Below, in pieces: positions 52,979-63,149 of a DNA stretch of 64,000 nucleotides (positions within the stretch are counted from its first letter, which is position 1; the number at the start of each line of letters is the position of its first letter). The DNA comes from Micromonospora sp. NBC_01796. Its GTDB lineage: Bacteria > Actinomycetota > Actinomycetes > Mycobacteriales > Micromonosporaceae. The notes below the pieces were generated by a model. That model did not search any database, was not told the DNA's origin, and saw nothing but the letters and a program-made list of their open reading frames with translations. The translations under genes were made by a program, and so were the position numbers. Location of the stretch: contig NZ_CP109078.1 in assembly GCF_035917455.1 (NCBI RefSeq), forward strand, positions 248,001-312,000. Direction: 5' to 3'.

Positions 52979-55567
52979 GTGCTACCCGAGACGATCACCG
53001 AGGACCTGCCCGTCCGCCACGTCCTGCCGGAGCTGCTCGCCGCGCTCCGGGGCGAGGGCGCGGCGGTGCTGGTCGCGCCGCCCGGCACCGGCAAGACCAC
53101 GCTGGTGCCGCTGGCGCTGATCGACGAGGTCGAGGGCCGGATCGTGGTCGCCCAACCCCGCCGGATCGCCGCCCGGGCTGCTGCCCGCCGGATGTCATCG
53201 CTCCTCGGCGAGCAGGTCGGCGGCACGGTCGGCTACGCCGTACGCGGTGAGCGGCGCGTCGGTGCGCGTACCCGGATCGAGGTGGTCACCACCGGTCTGC
53301 TGGTGCAGCGCCTCCAGCACGACCCGGAACTGGCCGGCGTCGGCGCGGTGCTGCTCGACGAGGCACACGAACGGCACCTCGACTCCGATCTCGCGCTCGC
53401 CTTCGCGGTCGAGGTACGCGCCACCCTCCGCCCCGAACTGCGACTGCTGGCGATGTCGGCGACCGCCGAGGCGGAACGGCTGGCCGGCGTGCTCGGCAGC
53501 ACCGGGGAGGGGCCGGTGCCGGTGGTCGAGACCCCGGCGGCGCTGCACCCGGTCGAGGTGGTGTGGGCGCCGCCGCTGCGCCCGGTGGATCCGCCGCACG
53601 GGCTGCGGGTGGATCCACGGATGCTGGACCACGTGGCGGCCACGGTGCGCCGGGCCCTGCACGAGGCCGACGGCGACCTGCTGGTCTTCCTGCCCGGCGC
53701 GGGCGAGATCGGCGGGGTCAGCAACCGCCTGTCCGGCGTACGGGGCGAGGTCGACGTGGTGCCGCTGCACGGCCGGCAGTCGGGGCGGGACCAGGACGCC
53801 GCGTTGCGCCCCGGCACCCGTCGCCGGGTGGTGCTCGCCACCAACGTGGCCGAGACCAGCCTGACCGTGCCCGGCGTACGGGTGGTCGTCGACGCCGGGC
53901 TGAGCCGGGTGGCCCGTACGGACCTGGCTCGCGGGCTGGGTGCCCTGGTCACGGTGGCGGTGTCCCGGTCGGCGGCCACCCAGCGGGCGGGCCGGGCCGG
54001 CCGTGAGGCACCGGGTTGGGTCTACCGGTGCTGGTCGGAGGCGAGCCACGACCGGCTCCCGGCCCAGCCGGAACCGGAGATCGCCACCGCCGACCTGACC
54101 GCGTTCGCGCTGCAACTGTCGTGCTGGGGCCAGCCCGACGGCACCGACCTGGCCCTGCCCGACCCGCCGCCGGCCGCGGCCATGCAGGTCGCCCGGACCA
54201 CACTCGTCGCACTGGGCGCGGTGGAGGGCGACGGGCGGGTGACCACGCGGGGCCGGGCCATCGCGGCGGTCGGCGCGCATCCGCGTCTGGCCCGCGCGCT
54301 GCTGGACGGCACCGAGACCCTCGGCGCGCAGCGGGCCGCGGAGGTGGTGGCGCTGCTCTCCGAGGACTCGGTGGCCGGTCGCGACGACGATCTGGCCGTG
54401 GTGTGGCGGCGGTTGCGCGGCAACACCGACCAGGCCGCCACCGCCCGCTGGCGGGCCGAGGTCACCAGGCTGCGCGGTTCCGCAGACTCCCAGTCCGCCG
54501 ACGACGGTTCCGGGCCCGAGAACGGGACCGGCAACCGGAGCGGAAATGCCGCCGGAGCCGGGAGCGGCACCGCTGGTGGGAAGCGGCTGCCCGATGACCT
54601 GGCCGCCGGGCTGCTGGTCGGGCTCGCGTACCCCGAACGGCTGGCCAGGGTCCGCAAGTCGGGCGGGATGACGTACCTGATGGCCGGCGGAACCGCCGCG
54701 GACCTGGCGGCGGGGTCGGCGCTGACCGGGTCGGCGTGGCTGGCGATCGCGGTCGCGGACCGCGCGCCGGGCCGGCGGGGCGCGCAGATCCGGCTGGCCG
54801 CCGTGATCGACGAGGCGACCGCCCGGGAGGCCGGTGGCCCGCTGCTCGTGCAGGAGCGGGAGGTGGTCTGGGCCGGCAACGACGTGCAGGCCCGGGACGT
54901 ACGCCGGCTCGGGGCGCTGGTGCTGGCCGAGCAACCGCTCAAGCCGGACCAGGCGGAACTGACCAACGCCCTGCTCGACGGCGTACGCAAGGTCGGGCTC
55001 GCCCTGCTGAACTGGACACCCGAGGCGGAGTCGACCCGGCTGCGGCTGGCCTTCTGCCGGGAGGCGTTCGGCGATTCGTGGCCGGCGGTGGACGACGAGT
55101 CGCTGCTGGCCGCGATGCCGCAGTGGCTCGCCCCGGAGCTGGCCGGTGCGCGGCGGCGGGCCGACCTGCACCGGATCAACGTCTCCTCGGCGTTGCGCCG
55201 GCTCGTCCCCTGGGCGCAGGCCGCCCGACTGGACGAACTGGCCCCGGAACGGCTGACCGTGCCGAGCGGTTCGCGGATCAGGGTGGACTACACCGACCCG
55301 ACCGCGCCGGTGCTGGCGGTCAAGTTGCAGGAGACCTTCGGCTGGGCGGACGTGCCCCGGCTCGCCGACGGACGGGTGCCGGTACGGCTGAGCATGCTCT
55401 CCCCGGCCGGTCGTCCGGTCGCCGTCACCAGCGACCTGGCCTCGTTCTGGGAGACCGGCTATCCACGCGTACGCAGCGAGCTGCGCGGGCGCTATCCCCG
55501 CCACCCGTGGCCGGACGACCCGAGCAGGGCAAAGCCGAGTGGGCGGGTCAAGCCTCCTCGGCAGTGA
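52979..55567 (+). CDS. hrpB: ATP-dependent helicase HrpB (DEAH family)
   Basis: An 862-residue DExH helicase. Motif I is APPGTGKTTLVPLALID (about 34-50), Ia is AQPRRIAARAAARRM, II is LLDEAHERHLDSDLALAF (about 122-139), III is LLAMSATAEAERLAG (about 157-171), V is VVLATNVAETSLTVPGV and VI is TQRAGRAGREAPGWVYRCW (about 333-351). An HA2-like region and the HrpB_C domain follow. HrpB is a probable RNA helicase whose substrate is not settled. I chose the GTG at 52979 because it gives the conserved start VLPETITEDLPVRHVLPEL; the longer reading overlaps DUF397. It is convergent with the PP2C gene, with 24 nt between. Confidence 0.93.
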   Translation: MLPETITEDLPVRHVLPELLAALRGEGAAVLVAPPGTGKTTLVPLALIDEVEGRIVVAQPRRIAARAAARRMSSLLGEQVGGTVGYAVRGERRVGARTRIEVVTTGLLVQRLQHDPELAGVGAVLLDEAHERHLDSDLALAFAVEVRATLRPELRLLAMSATAEAERLAGVLGSTGEGPVPVVETPAALHPVEVVWAPPLRPVDPPHGLRVDPRMLDHVAATVRRALHEADGDLLVFLPGAGEIGGVSNRLSGVRGEVDVVPLHGRQSGRDQDAALRPGTRRRVVLATNVAETSLTVPGVRVVVDAGLSRVARTDLARGLGALVTVAVSRSAATQRAGRAGREAPGWVYRCWSEASHDRLPAQPEPEIATADLTAFALQLSCWGQPDGTDLALPDPPPAAAMQVARTTLVALGAVEGDGRVTTRGRAIAAVGAHPRLARALLDGTETLGAQRAAEVVALLSEDSVAGRDDDLAVVWRRLRGNTDQAATARWRAEVTRLRGSADSQSADDGSGPENGTGNRSGNAAGAGSGTAGGKRLPDDLAAGLLVGLAYPERLARVRKSGGMTYLMAGGTAADLAAGSALTGSAWLAIAVADRAPGRRGAQIRLAAVIDEATAREAGGPLLVQEREVVWAGNDVQARDVRRLGALVLAEQPLKPDQAELTNALLDGVRKVGLALLNWTPEAESTRLRLAFCREAFGDSWPAVDDESLLAAMPQWLAPELAGARRRADLHRINVSSALRRLVPWAQAARLDELAPERLTVPSGSRIRVDYTDPTAPVLAVKLQETFGWADVPRLADGRVPVRLSMLSPAGRPVAVTSDLASFWETGYPRVRSELRGRYPRHPWPDDPSRAKPSGRVKPPRQ

Positions 55568-55591
55568 CAGCGGCGCCCGGAGCGGGCCGGG

Positions 55592-56326
55592 TCACGCGCC
55601 CGGGTCGTCGACGATGTCGGCGATCACCACGGTGATGTTGTCCGGCCCACCGGCCCGCAGGGCCAGGTCGATCAGCCGACGCGCGCAGGCGTCCCGGTCC
55701 GGAAACGACCGCAGGACCTCGGCGAGCGAGTCGGAGCGGACCACGTTGGACAGCCCGTCGGAGCAGAGCAGCCACCGATCGCCCTCGCGCGGCGGCTGGG
55801 TGGAGTACGCCGGATTGGCCGGCTCACCCTGCAACGCCTGGGTGACCACCGCCCGACGCGGGTGGCTGCGCGCCTGCTCGGCGTCGATCACGCCCTCGTC
55901 GACCAGCAACTGCACGAAGGTGTCGTCCCTGGTGACCTGGGTGAACACGTCGTCGCGCAGCAGGTACGCCCGCGAGTCGCCGATGTGGGCCAGCGCGAGG
56001 GAGGTGCCGGTCACGGAGAAGAGCAGGGCGGTGAGGGTGGTGCCCATGCCGTGCCGGGTCGGCTCCTCGTCCACGGCGGCACGGATCCGGACGCTGGCCT
56101 CGCCGAGCACACCCTGTAGCACCGCCACCAGGTCCTCGTCCGGGGTCGGCCGGTCCACCGGTGCGATCGCCTCGATGGCGATCCGGCTGGCCAGGTCACC
56201 GGCGGCCATGCCGCCCATCCCGTCGGCGACGGCGATGAGCCAGTCGCCGGTGTGCACGGAATCCTGGTTGCCGCTACGGATCAGGCCACGATCGGTCACT
56301 GCGGCGGCGCGCAGCTTGAGGGTCAT
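55592..56326 (-). CDS. PP2C-family (PPM) Ser/Thr protein phosphatase
   Basis: A 244-residue metal-dependent phosphatase. Motifs are DRGLIRSGNQDSVHTGDWLI (about 12-31; metal Asp), AVADGMGGMAAGDLASRIA (about 33-51), LALAHIGDSRAYLLRDD (about 104-120), LLCSDGLSNVVRSD (about 185-198) and GGPDNITVVIADIVDD (about 227-242). It has no membrane segment, so it is cytosolic. It is the last gene of an operon whose earlier genes encode a membrane protein and an anchored solute-binding protein, so it may reverse phosphorylation in the pathway they feed. A membrane kinase partner is not in the window. Confidence 0.93.
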   Translation of the reverse strand: MTLKLRAAAVTDRGLIRSGNQDSVHTGDWLIAVADGMGGMAAGDLASRIAIEAIAPVDRPTPDEDLVAVLQGVLGEASVRIRAAVDEEPTRHGMGTTLTALLFSVTGTSLALAHIGDSRAYLLRDDVFTQVTRDDTFVQLLVDEGVIDAEQARSHPRRAVVTQALQGEPANPAYSTQPPREGDRWLLCSDGLSNVVRSDSLAEVLRSFPDRDACARRLIDLALRAGGPDNITVVIADIVDDPGA

Positions 56327-56414
56327 GGCAGGCAGCCTGCCAGGAGAGGGGCCACAATGTCTCTAGTAGATCACCGGAGCCGGCCCACAAAAGCGGTGAT
56401 TTAACTTTAGGTAG

Positions 56415-57527
56415 TCATCGCGTCACGGGAATCGCCGTATCAGGGGCGTCGTCGAACGGTCGACCGGAGCAGCGCGGGTCGGGGTCGGCGGGTGGGCGGC
56501 GCGGGATCGCCCACTCCAGTGCCGTCTCCTCCGCGTGCCAGCCGTGCACCCGTACGGTGCTGTAGGGGACCTGTTCGAGTTCGGGACAGAGCGTCTGCGA
56601 CCGTACCCTGTCGTTGCGGACGAAACGCACCGAGCCCAGTTCGTCGAGCAGGGTGGTCGTCCGGTCGTCCACGGCGATCACCCGGCCGATCAGCACCTCC
56701 ACCGGCTCGGTTGACGACCCGGCGGCCGGCGGTTCGGGTACCGCCGACACGGGTGTCGAGATGATCTCGACCGCCACCGTCGGCAGGATCGGCGCCCGCA
56801 GGAAGATCGCCCCCAGCAGGAACGGCGCGATGAGGGCCGCCGCGACCAGCACCCACCGGATGAGCACGGGCGCGACCGGCCGCGGGATCGGACCGGTCAG
56901 GAACACGGTCAGCAGTGGCGGCAGGGTCAGCAGGGCCACCGTCACCCACTCCTGCGCCCGTACGGCCGCGATCACCGCCGGTGCCACCCATGCCCCGGCG
57001 AGCACCGCCGCGACCAGTGGCAGTACCAGGCAGAACAGGTACCGGCGGAGGCGGTCCTCGCGATGCCGTTGCCGGGTGCGCAGGCCGAGGATGGCCAGGG
57101 CCAGCATCAGCAGGCTGGGCAGGAACCGGAACTGCCAGGTGAGCAGGGCCAGCAGCACCGCCGCCATGATCACCCAACCGGGCAGCCGGGCGGTGGCGCG
57201 GGCCAGCAGGGAACGCTCGGGGTCGAACCGGTCCGGGGCGCTGACCCAGAGCAGGGTGCCCAGCGCGGCCACCACCAGCACCACCAGCGGCAGCACCCAG
57301 ATCAGGGTGATCAGCAGCGCGCTGACCAGGCCGAGCGGGCTGACGTACTGGACCAGGACCAGCATGGTCGACAGGTCCTGCCGGCTCAGGTGCCAGAGCC
57401 GCAGCACGAGCAGGAGCAGCGGGAACGCCGGGACCACGGTGAGCACCCAGTGCTGGGCCTGCCGGGCGCTTACCGTACGGTCGCCGGCACCGCCCTCGGT
57501 CGGATCGCCGCCGTCTCCCAGGGCCAC
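56415..57527 (-). CDS. Polytopic membrane protein of unknown function
   Basis: A 370-residue membrane protein. About seven to eight hydrophobic helices span residues 22-265 (for example WVLTVVPAFPLLLLVLRLW, GLVSALLITLIWVLPLVVLV, WVIMAAVLLALLTW, FCLVLPLVAAVLAGAW). A soluble C-terminal domain of about 95 residues follows (EVLIGRVIAVDDRTTTLLDE near 290). I do not recognise a family. I chose the GTG at 57527, inside the end of the solute-binding-protein gene, because GGAGG lies 7 nt before it; the genes overlap by 58 nt. The position resembles that of GlnX between GlnH and PknG in mycobacteria, but the similarity is in layout only. Confidence 0.72.
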   Translation of the reverse strand: MALGDGGDPTEGGAGDRTVSARQAQHWVLTVVPAFPLLLLVLRLWHLSRQDLSTMLVLVQYVSPLGLVSALLITLIWVLPLVVLVVAALGTLLWVSAPDRFDPERSLLARATARLPGWVIMAAVLLALLTWQFRFLPSLLMLALAILGLRTRQRHREDRLRRYLFCLVLPLVAAVLAGAWVAPAVIAAVRAQEWVTVALLTLPPLLTVFLTGPIPRPVAPVLIRWVLVAAALIAPFLLGAIFLRAPILPTVAVEIISTPVSAVPEPPAAGSSTEPVEVLIGRVIAVDDRTTTLLDELGSVRFVRNDRVRSQTLCPELEQVPYSTVRVHGWHAEETALEWAIPRRPPADPDPRCSGRPFDDAPDTAIPVTR

Positions 57528-58477
57528 CGCCGTACCTCCACCTCTTCCACGTCCGGCTGCTGTGCGACCGCGACCGGTTGGGGCAGGTTCACCGGCTGCT
57601 CGGGGCGCAGGTGCCGGTCGAACGCGTCCTCCCACCGGCGGTCCCGCGGATCGGTCAACGAGTCGTGGAGCGAGAGGTTCACCAGGTCCCGCAGCGCCTC
57701 GTTGGCACCGGTGTTGACGCCGTACATCTCCGACGGGTCGAGTCCGATGTCGTGGTGGCGCAACTGTTCCGGGTACCTGGCGACGAAGCCGGCCAGGATC
57801 GCGGCGTCGGTGGTGACGGCCTCCACCTGTTTGGCGAGCAGCGCGTCGACACACTCGCTGACCCGCTTCTTGCTGATCAGCTCGACCCCGGCCTTCGCGG
57901 CCGACGACTCCGAGGTGGCGGTGGAGAGGCTGCACACCTTCTTGCCGCGTAGGTCGATCAGGGTGTCGACGGGACCCGCGTAGTCCAACCGGGTGATCAC
58001 GGACTGCTCGGTGGCCAGGTACGGCGCGGAGAACGTGACCCCGTTGAGCCGTTCCCGTTCCTCGGTGATGCTGTACGAGGCGATCACCAGGTCGACGATG
58101 ACAAACTGGCCGTCGTCCGTACGTGCCTGCATCTTGGCCCGGTCCTCGCTCTCGATGGCGAGGAACCGTACGGCACTGGGCCGGAACCCGAGGTCGGCCG
58201 CGATCATCCAGGCGATGTCGATGTCGAAGCCGGAGTAGGCGCCGGTCTTCGGGTCGACCTGGGCGATGCCCGGCTGGTCGTCCTTGACCCCGATCAGCAG
58301 CTCACGTTTGCCGATCACCCCGGCCTCGCGGAGCAGGTCCTGTTCGGCCGGCGGGCCGGTGAGCAGCACGGTGGTGATGACGGCCGCGACCGCCACCACA
58401 AGACTCAGGAGCACCGCCACCAGCCGTACGCCACGGGTCACCGACCCACGACGGGAACCCTTGTCCTCCTGGGTCAC
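57470..58477 (-). CDS. Membrane-anchored amino-acid-type solute-binding protein (SBP_bac_3)
   Basis: A 335-residue protein. An N-terminal transmembrane anchor ([20 protein letters not shown], about 18-37) lacks the lipobox Cys usual for such proteins. The glutamate/glutamine-type binding domain (about 55-290) shows [58 protein letters not shown] and [21 protein letters not shown] proline-rich tail follows. No ABC permease or ATPase is adjacent, so the protein probably senses an amino acid and signals through the membrane protein encoded next. The start is GTG at 58477 with GGGGGAG upstream. Confidence 0.85.
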   Translation of the reverse strand: MTQEDKGSRRGSVTRGVRLVAVLLSLVVAVAAVITTVLLTGPPAEQDLLREAGVIGKRELLIGVKDDQPGIAQVDPKTGAYSGFDIDIAWMIAADLGFRPSAVRFLAIESEDRAKMQARTDDGQFVIVDLVIASYSITEERERLNGVTFSAPYLATEQSVITRLDYAGPVDTLIDLRGKKVCSLSTATSESSAAKAGVELISKKRVSECVDALLAKQVEAVTTDAAILAGFVARYPEQLRHHDIGLDPSEMYGVNTGANEALRDLVNLSLHDSLTDPRDRRWEDAFDRHLRPEQPVNLPQPVAVAQQPDVEEVEVRRWPWETAAIRPRAVPATVR

Positions 58478-58681
58478 CCTGCTCCCCCGATCGCCCCGGC
58501 CCGAACCATCCATTTTGGCCTATCCGCTACGTTCCCGACAGTCGTGGCGTCGCGCGCCCACTGTCGGCTAACCGATCGTGTTCGACAAGGTCGAGCCGTC
58601 GGTACGGGCCGGACCGAAAGCCGGTCCATCCAGGATCACCAATTGACAGTCCAGAAACGGCCTGGCAACATCGCTGTTGTC

Positions 58682-58695
58682 TGGGAGCGCTCCCA
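58682..58695. promoter_or_regulatory. CebR operator (exact consensus) upstream of GH9 cellulase
   Basis: TGGGAGCGCTCCCA is an exact match to the 14-bp palindrome bound by CebR in Streptomyces, where cellobiose or cellotriose relieves repression of cellulase and cellobiose-uptake genes. It lies 99 nt before the GH9 start. A 13/14 copy precedes the GH6 gene at 5748. Confidence 0.87.
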
Positions 58696-58794
58696 GTCAT
58701 AGCTTTCGATACGTTCGCCGCGGGACCGGCCGAGTCAGCGGGATCGACCGGGTCGGCGTCACCGCGGGCACGCACCCCACCGGAAGGAAGCTCC

Positions 58795-61700
58795 GTGACC
58801 CGACCCCGACGCCTGCGGCGGGCCGTCGCGCTCCTCGCCGCGACCGCCCTCGCCGTCACCGGCACCGGCCTGACCGGCGGCGCAGCCCACGCCGCCCCCA
58901 CCGAGCACATCGTCAACGGCACCTTCGACAGCGGCACCGCCCCGTGGTGGGCGACCGACAACCTCACTCTCGCCGTGGTCGACGGCCGGCTCTGCGCACA
59001 GGTGCCGGGCGGCCTGGCCAACCCGTGGGACGCCAGCCTCGGGCACAACAGCATTCCGCTGGTCGACGGGGCCGCGTACGCGCTGTCGCTGCACGCCACC
59101 GCCAGCGCCCCGACCACGGTCAAGGCGAACGTGCAGCTCAACGAGGCGCCGTACACGACGGTGCTGGCCCGGGATCTGACGCTCACCCCGGCCGGACAGA
59201 CCTTCGGGTACGACTTCACCGGCACCCTCGACTCCACCAACGGCACCCTCACCTTCCAACTCGGCGGCAGCGCCCAGCCGTACACGTTCTGCCTCGACGA
59301 CGTGTCGCTGAGCAGCGAGGCGGGCACCGATCCGCCGGACGACCCGGCCGGGCCGGAGCAGCTCACCAACGGCGACTTCGCCAACGGCAGCGACGGCTGG
59401 TACTCGTACGGGACCACCAGCACCGGGGTGCAGGACGGGAAGCTCTGCTCGGCGGTGCCCGGTGGGCTGGCCAACCCCTGGGACGGCGGGGTCGGGCAGA
59501 ACGACGTGACGCTGGTCGCCGGGGCGGAGTACACCCTCGCCTTCGACGCCTCGGCGACGCCCGGCGCCACGGTGCGCGCGGCGGTGCAGCTCGGCGCGGA
59601 ACCGTACACCTCGTTCTTCGCCGCGGACCTGCCGCTGACCGCGACCCCGCAGCGGATCACGCGGACCTTCACCGCCACCATGGACACCGAGCTGGGCCAG
59701 GTCGCGTTCCAGGTCGGCGGCAACGCCGCCGGCTACACCCTCTGCCTGGACAACGTCTCACTGCGCGGCGGTGAGGAGGAGCCGCCGTACGTGCCGGAGA
59801 CCGGCCCACGGGTACGCGTGAACCAGGTCGGTTACCTGCCCGGCGGCCCGAAGAACGCCACCGTGGTCAGTACGGCCACCGAACCCCTGCCCTGGCAGCT
59901 CAAGTCCGCCGCCGGAGCGGTGGTCGCCCAGGGGCTGGCCACCCCGCGCGGGTTGGACGCCGCCTCCGGCCAGGAGGTGCAGACGATCGACTTCTCCGCC
60001 CACCGGACCGCCGGCACCGGTTACACGCTCACCGCCGACGGCGAGACCAGCCACCCGTTCGACATCACCGGCGACCTCTACCGGCAGCTCCGCTCCGACT
60101 CGCTCCAGTTCTTCTACATCCAGCGCAGCGGAACCGCGATCGACGGCGACCTGGTCGGCGACGAGTACGCCCGCCCCGCCGGTCACCTCGGCGTGGCCCC
60201 GAACCGGGGTGACACCGACGTGCCCTGCCAGCCCGGCGTCTGCGACTACCGCCTCGACGGCCGGGGCGGCTGGTACGACGCCGGCGACCACGGCAAGTAC
60301 GTGGTCAACGGCGGCATCGCCACCTACCAGCTCCTGAACGCGTTCGAGCGGACCAAGACCGCACCCACCGGCGGCGCCGGTGCCGGGCTCGGCGACAGCA
60401 CGCTGCGGGTGCCCGAGCGCGACAACGGGGTGCCGGACATCCTCGACGAGGCGCGCTGGGAGCTGGAGTTCCTGCTCCGGATGCAGGTCCCGGCCGGCAA
60501 GCCGAAGGCGGGCATGGCCCACCACAAGCTGCACGACCAGAACTGGACCGGGCTGCCGCTGGCCCCCGAGGCCGACCCGCAGTTGCGCGAACTGCACCCG
60601 CCGTCGACCGCCGCGACGCTCAACCTGGCCGCGACCGCAGCCCAGTGCGCCCGGCTCTACGCGACCTACGACGCGGCGTTCGCGGCCAGGTGCGCCACCG
60701 CCGCCCAGACCGCCTACGCGGCGGCCAAGGCCAACCCCGCCGTGTACGCCAGCCCGACCGACGGCAACGGCGGCGGCACCTACAGCGACAACGACGTCAG
60801 CGACGAGTTCTACTGGGCCGCCGCCGAGCTGTACCTGAGCACCGGCGCGGCGAACTACCTGGCCGACCTCACCGCGTCGCCGCACCACACCGGCAACGTC
60901 TTCGACGCCAACGGTTTCGGCTGGGGCAGCACGGCTGCACTCGGCCGGCTCGACCTGGCCACCGTGCCGAGCGGGCTGGCACCGCAGGAACGCGACCGGA
61001 TCCGGGCCTCGGTGCTCACCGCCGCCGACGGCTACCTCACCACCCTCGCCGGCCAGGCGTACGGGCTGCCGATGCCGGGTGGGCCGGGCAGCTACTTCTG
61101 GGGCGCGAACAGCAACATCATCAACAACGCGGTGGTGCTCGCCACGGCGTACGACCTGAGCCGGGACGTGCGCTACCGCGACGGCGCGGTGCAGGGGATG
61201 GACTACATCTTCGGCCGCAACGCGCTGAACCAGTCGTACGTGACCGGCTGGGGCGAGCAGGCGTCCCGCAACCAGCACAGCCGGATCTTCGGCAACCAGT
61301 ACGACCCGTCCCTGCCGAACCCGCCCGCCGGTTCGATCGCCGGTGGTGCGAACGCCAGCCTGGACGACCCGTTCGCGGAGAACCTCCTGGCCGGCTGCGC
61401 CCCGATGTTCTGCTACGTGGACGACATCGCCTCGTACGCGACCAACGAGGTGGCGGTCAACTGGAACTCGGCCCTGGCCTGGATCGCCTCGTTCCTCGCC
61501 GACCAGGGCGCCGCCGCCGCGCCACCGGCGGCGAACTGCCGGGTCGGCTACGTCAACTACGGCGCCTGGCAGGGCGGTGGCGGCTTCACCGCCCAGGTGA
61601 CCATCACCAACACCGGCACCACCCCGGTCAACGGCTGGACGGCGAGCTTCGCCTTCACCGGTGACCAGCGGCTGCGCGAGGCGTGGATGACCCGGGCGAC

Positions 61701-61857
61701 CCAGTCCGGCGCCACCGTCACCGCACGGAACGAGACCTACAACGCCCGCATCGCCCCCGGTGGTACGGCCACCTTCGGCCTGAACGCCACCACCCCGACG
61801 GGTGGTCCGAACCCGTCACCCGGCCTGTTCACCCTCAACGGCGTGGCCTGCACCTAG
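58795..61857 (+). CDS. Secreted GH9 cellulase with two CBM4-type modules, Ig-like domain and CBM2
   Basis: A 1020-residue secreted cellulase. It has a signal peptide (about 1-33, ending AHAAP) and two tandem CBM4/9-type modules (about 36-175 and 190-330; each shows a [10 protein letters not shown]-type segment). The CelD N-terminal Ig-like domain (about 343-432) begins [17 protein letters not shown]. In the GH9 catalytic domain (about 435-905) the nucleophile region is [17 protein letters not shown] (about 489-505) and the acid Glu is in [16 protein letters not shown] (about 880-895). A C-terminal CBM2 (about 912-1020) closes the protein. The GTG start follows GGAAGGA. The exact CebR site upstream suggests cello-oligosaccharide induction. 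Confidence 0.95.
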   Translation: MTRPRRLRRAVALLAATALAVTGTGLTGGAAHAAPTEHIVNGTFDSGTAPWWATDNLTLAVVDGRLCAQVPGGLANPWDASLGHNSIPLVDGAAYALSLHATASAPTTVKANVQLNEAPYTTVLARDLTLTPAGQTFGYDFTGTLDSTNGTLTFQLGGSAQPYTFCLDDVSLSSEAGTDPPDDPAGPEQLTNGDFANGSDGWYSYGTTSTGVQDGKLCSAVPGGLANPWDGGVGQNDVTLVAGAEYTLAFDASATPGATVRAAVQLGAEPYTSFFAADLPLTATPQRITRTFTATMDTELGQVAFQVGGNAAGYTLCLDNVSLRGGEEEPPYVPETGPRVRVNQVGYLPGGPKNATVVSTATEPLPWQLKSAAGAVVAQGLATPRGLDAASGQEVQTIDFSAHRTAGTGYTLTADGETSHPFDITGDLYRQLRSDSLQFFYIQRSGTAIDGDLVGDEYARPAGHLGVAPNRGDTDVPCQPGVCDYRLDGRGGWYDAGDHGKYVVNGGIATYQLLNAFERTKTAPTGGAGAGLGDSTLRVPERDNGVPDILDEARWELEFLLRMQVPAGKPKAGMAHHKLHDQNWTGLPLAPEADPQLRELHPPSTAATLNLAATAAQCARLYATYDAAFAARCATAAQTAYAAAKANPAVYASPTDGNGGGTYSDNDVSDEFYWAAAELYLSTGAANYLADLTASPHHTGNVFDANGFGWGSTAALGRLDLATVPSGLAPQERDRIRASVLTAADGYLTTLAGQAYGLPMPGGPGSYFWGANSNIINNAVVLATAYDLSRDVRYRDGAVQGMDYIFGRNALNQSYVTGWGEQASRNQHSRIFGNQYDPSLPNPPAGSIAGGANASLDDPFAENLLAGCAPMFCYVDDIASYATNEVAVNWNSALAWIASFLADQGAAAAPPAANCRVGYVNYGAWQGGGGFTAQVTITNTGTTPVNGWTASFAFTGDQRLREAWMTRATQSGATVTARNETYNARIAPGGTATFGLNATTPTGGPNPSPGLFTLNGVACT

Positions 61858-61873
61858 TCCACGCCCCGCTCGT

Positions 61874-61909
61874 GGCCGACCGCCATCCCCGGCAAGATGG
61901 CGGTCGGCC
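61874..61909. terminator. Terminator after the GH9 gene
   Basis: A perfect 13-bp stem (GGCCGACCGCCAT at 61874-61886 with 61897-61909) and a 10-nt loop begin 16 nt after the stop codon. Confidence 0.87.
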
Positions 61910-62025
61910 CCCCGTGCCGGCCCGACCCAATCGGCCAGATCACGGCTGCCAGTCGGCGGCTCGGGTGCGGTGACATGCCGAGGGAACGCGGTTGCGTCGC
62001 CTGGGCGGACACTCTCGTTGAGGAC

Positions 62026-62065
62026 GTACATCGTCTTTGATGTGAGTACATCGAAGATGATGTAC
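62026..62065. promoter_or_regulatory. Tandem 20-bp palindromic operators
   Basis: GTACATCGTCTTTGATGTGA (62026-62045) and GTACATCGAAGATGATGTAC (62046-62065) are adjacent copies with centres exactly 20 bp apart. Each matches the lone site at 10971-10990 at 18 of 20 bases (the first in reverse complement). They lie in the 353-bp gap between the GH9 and M43-type protease genes, about 145 bp before the latter. Within the gap, an ATG at 62101 opens only 15 codons. They may control the protease gene or a lost gene. Confidence 0.65.
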
Positions 62066-62210
62066 GAGTTCGCCGAGTCATACGTCCCAGACGGAGGGAC
62101 ATGGACGTCGGTCGCCCTGGCTCGCGCCGCGCCGAGCGGGCGACGTGATCGTTCGGGGGAAAGTGCGGGGATCTTGGAGTCAGGGCGCCGAACGGGTCCA
62201 CAATCGGGGG

Positions 62211-63149
62211 ATGACGGAGGTGACGGGCGGGGCGGTGGTGCGGAGTCGGTGCGCGACGATGCCGGTGCACCGGCGGCTGCTGGACACCCGCGAGGGGTAC
62301 GCGACCGCCGCCGCCGAGATCGAGAACTTCACCTTCCACGAGTGCCGGCGCGGACGCTCCCGCCTCGACCAGGTGGTACGGATCCCGGTGGTGGCACACG
62401 TGGTGTGGCACGACGAGGCGCAGAACGTCAGCGACGAGCAGGTACGCAGCCAGCTCGACGTACTCAACGCGGACTTCCGGCAGCGCAACGAGGACTGGAC
62501 CGGCGTACCCGAGGTGTGGCGGTCGGCGGTGGCGGACGCCCGGGTGGAGTTCTTCCTCGCCGAGACCGATCCGACCGGCGCGCCGACCACCGGCATCACC
62601 CGTACCCGGACCGACGTGACCGGGTTCGCGCCGGAGGACGACGCGGTGAAGTCGGTGACCACCGGCGGTGTCAACGCCTGGCCGGCCGACCGCTACCTGA
62701 ACCTGTGGATCTGCCAACTGGTCGGCGGGGTGCTCGGTTACGCCCAGTTTCCCGGCGGCCCGGCGGAGACCGACGGGGTGGTGCTGCTGCACTCCGCCAC
62801 CGGCACCACCGGCACCGTCGTGGCGCCGTTCAACGGCGGCAGGACCTGCACCCACGAGGTCGGACACTGGCTCAACCTGCGGCACATCTGGGGTGACGAC
62901 GGGGACGGGTGCGGGGGCGACGACTTCGTTCCGGACACGCCCAACCAGGCCGGGCCGAACTACGGCCGGCCGAGTTTCCCCAGGGTGACCTGCGACAACG
63001 GGCCGGACGGGGACATGTTCATGAACTTCATGGACTACACCGACGATGGTGCGATGGTCATGTTCACCGCCGGGCAGGTCGCCCGGATGGCCGCGACCCT
63101 GGCCGGACCCCGCGCCACGCTGGCCGCCGGTGCCACACTGACAGGATGA
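62211..63149 (+). CDS. M43 (pappalysin-like) zinc metalloprotease
   Basis: A 312-residue metzincin. The zinc motif is TCTHEVGHWLNLRHIWGDDG (HExxHxxxxxH, about 222-241), and the Met-turn is probably FMNFMDYTDDGAMVMFTAGQ (about 272-291). The N-terminal region (VRIPVVAHVVWHDEAQNVSD, about 56-75) with VRSQLDVLNADFRQRNED is typical of bacterial M43 cytophagalysin/pappalysin relatives. No clear signal peptide follows the ATG at 62211 or the earlier in-frame ATG at 62145, unlike most family members, so its location is uncertain. It overlaps the next gene by 4 nt. Confidence 0.85.
   Translation: MTEVTGGAVVRSRCATMPVHRRLLDTREGYATAAAEIENFTFHECRRGRSRLDQVVRIPVVAHVVWHDEAQNVSDEQVRSQLDVLNADFRQRNEDWTGVPEVWRSAVADARVEFFLAETDPTGAPTTGITRTRTDVTGFAPEDDAVKSVTTGGVNAWPADRYLNLWICQLVGGVLGYAQFPGGPAETDGVVLLHSATGTTGTVVAPFNGGRTCTHEVGHWLNLRHIWGDDGDGCGGDDFVPDTPNQAGPNYGRPSFPRVTCDNGPDGDMFMNFMDYTDDGAMVMFTAGQVARMAATLAGPRATLAAGATLTG

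Noticed and set aside
62101-62148. 15-codon ORF beginning MDVGRPGSRRAERAT after the tandem operators
   Set aside because: The GGAGGG lies only 2 nt before the ATG, the peptide has no recognisable feature, and it may be chance or a gene remnant. It is not annotated as a gene.
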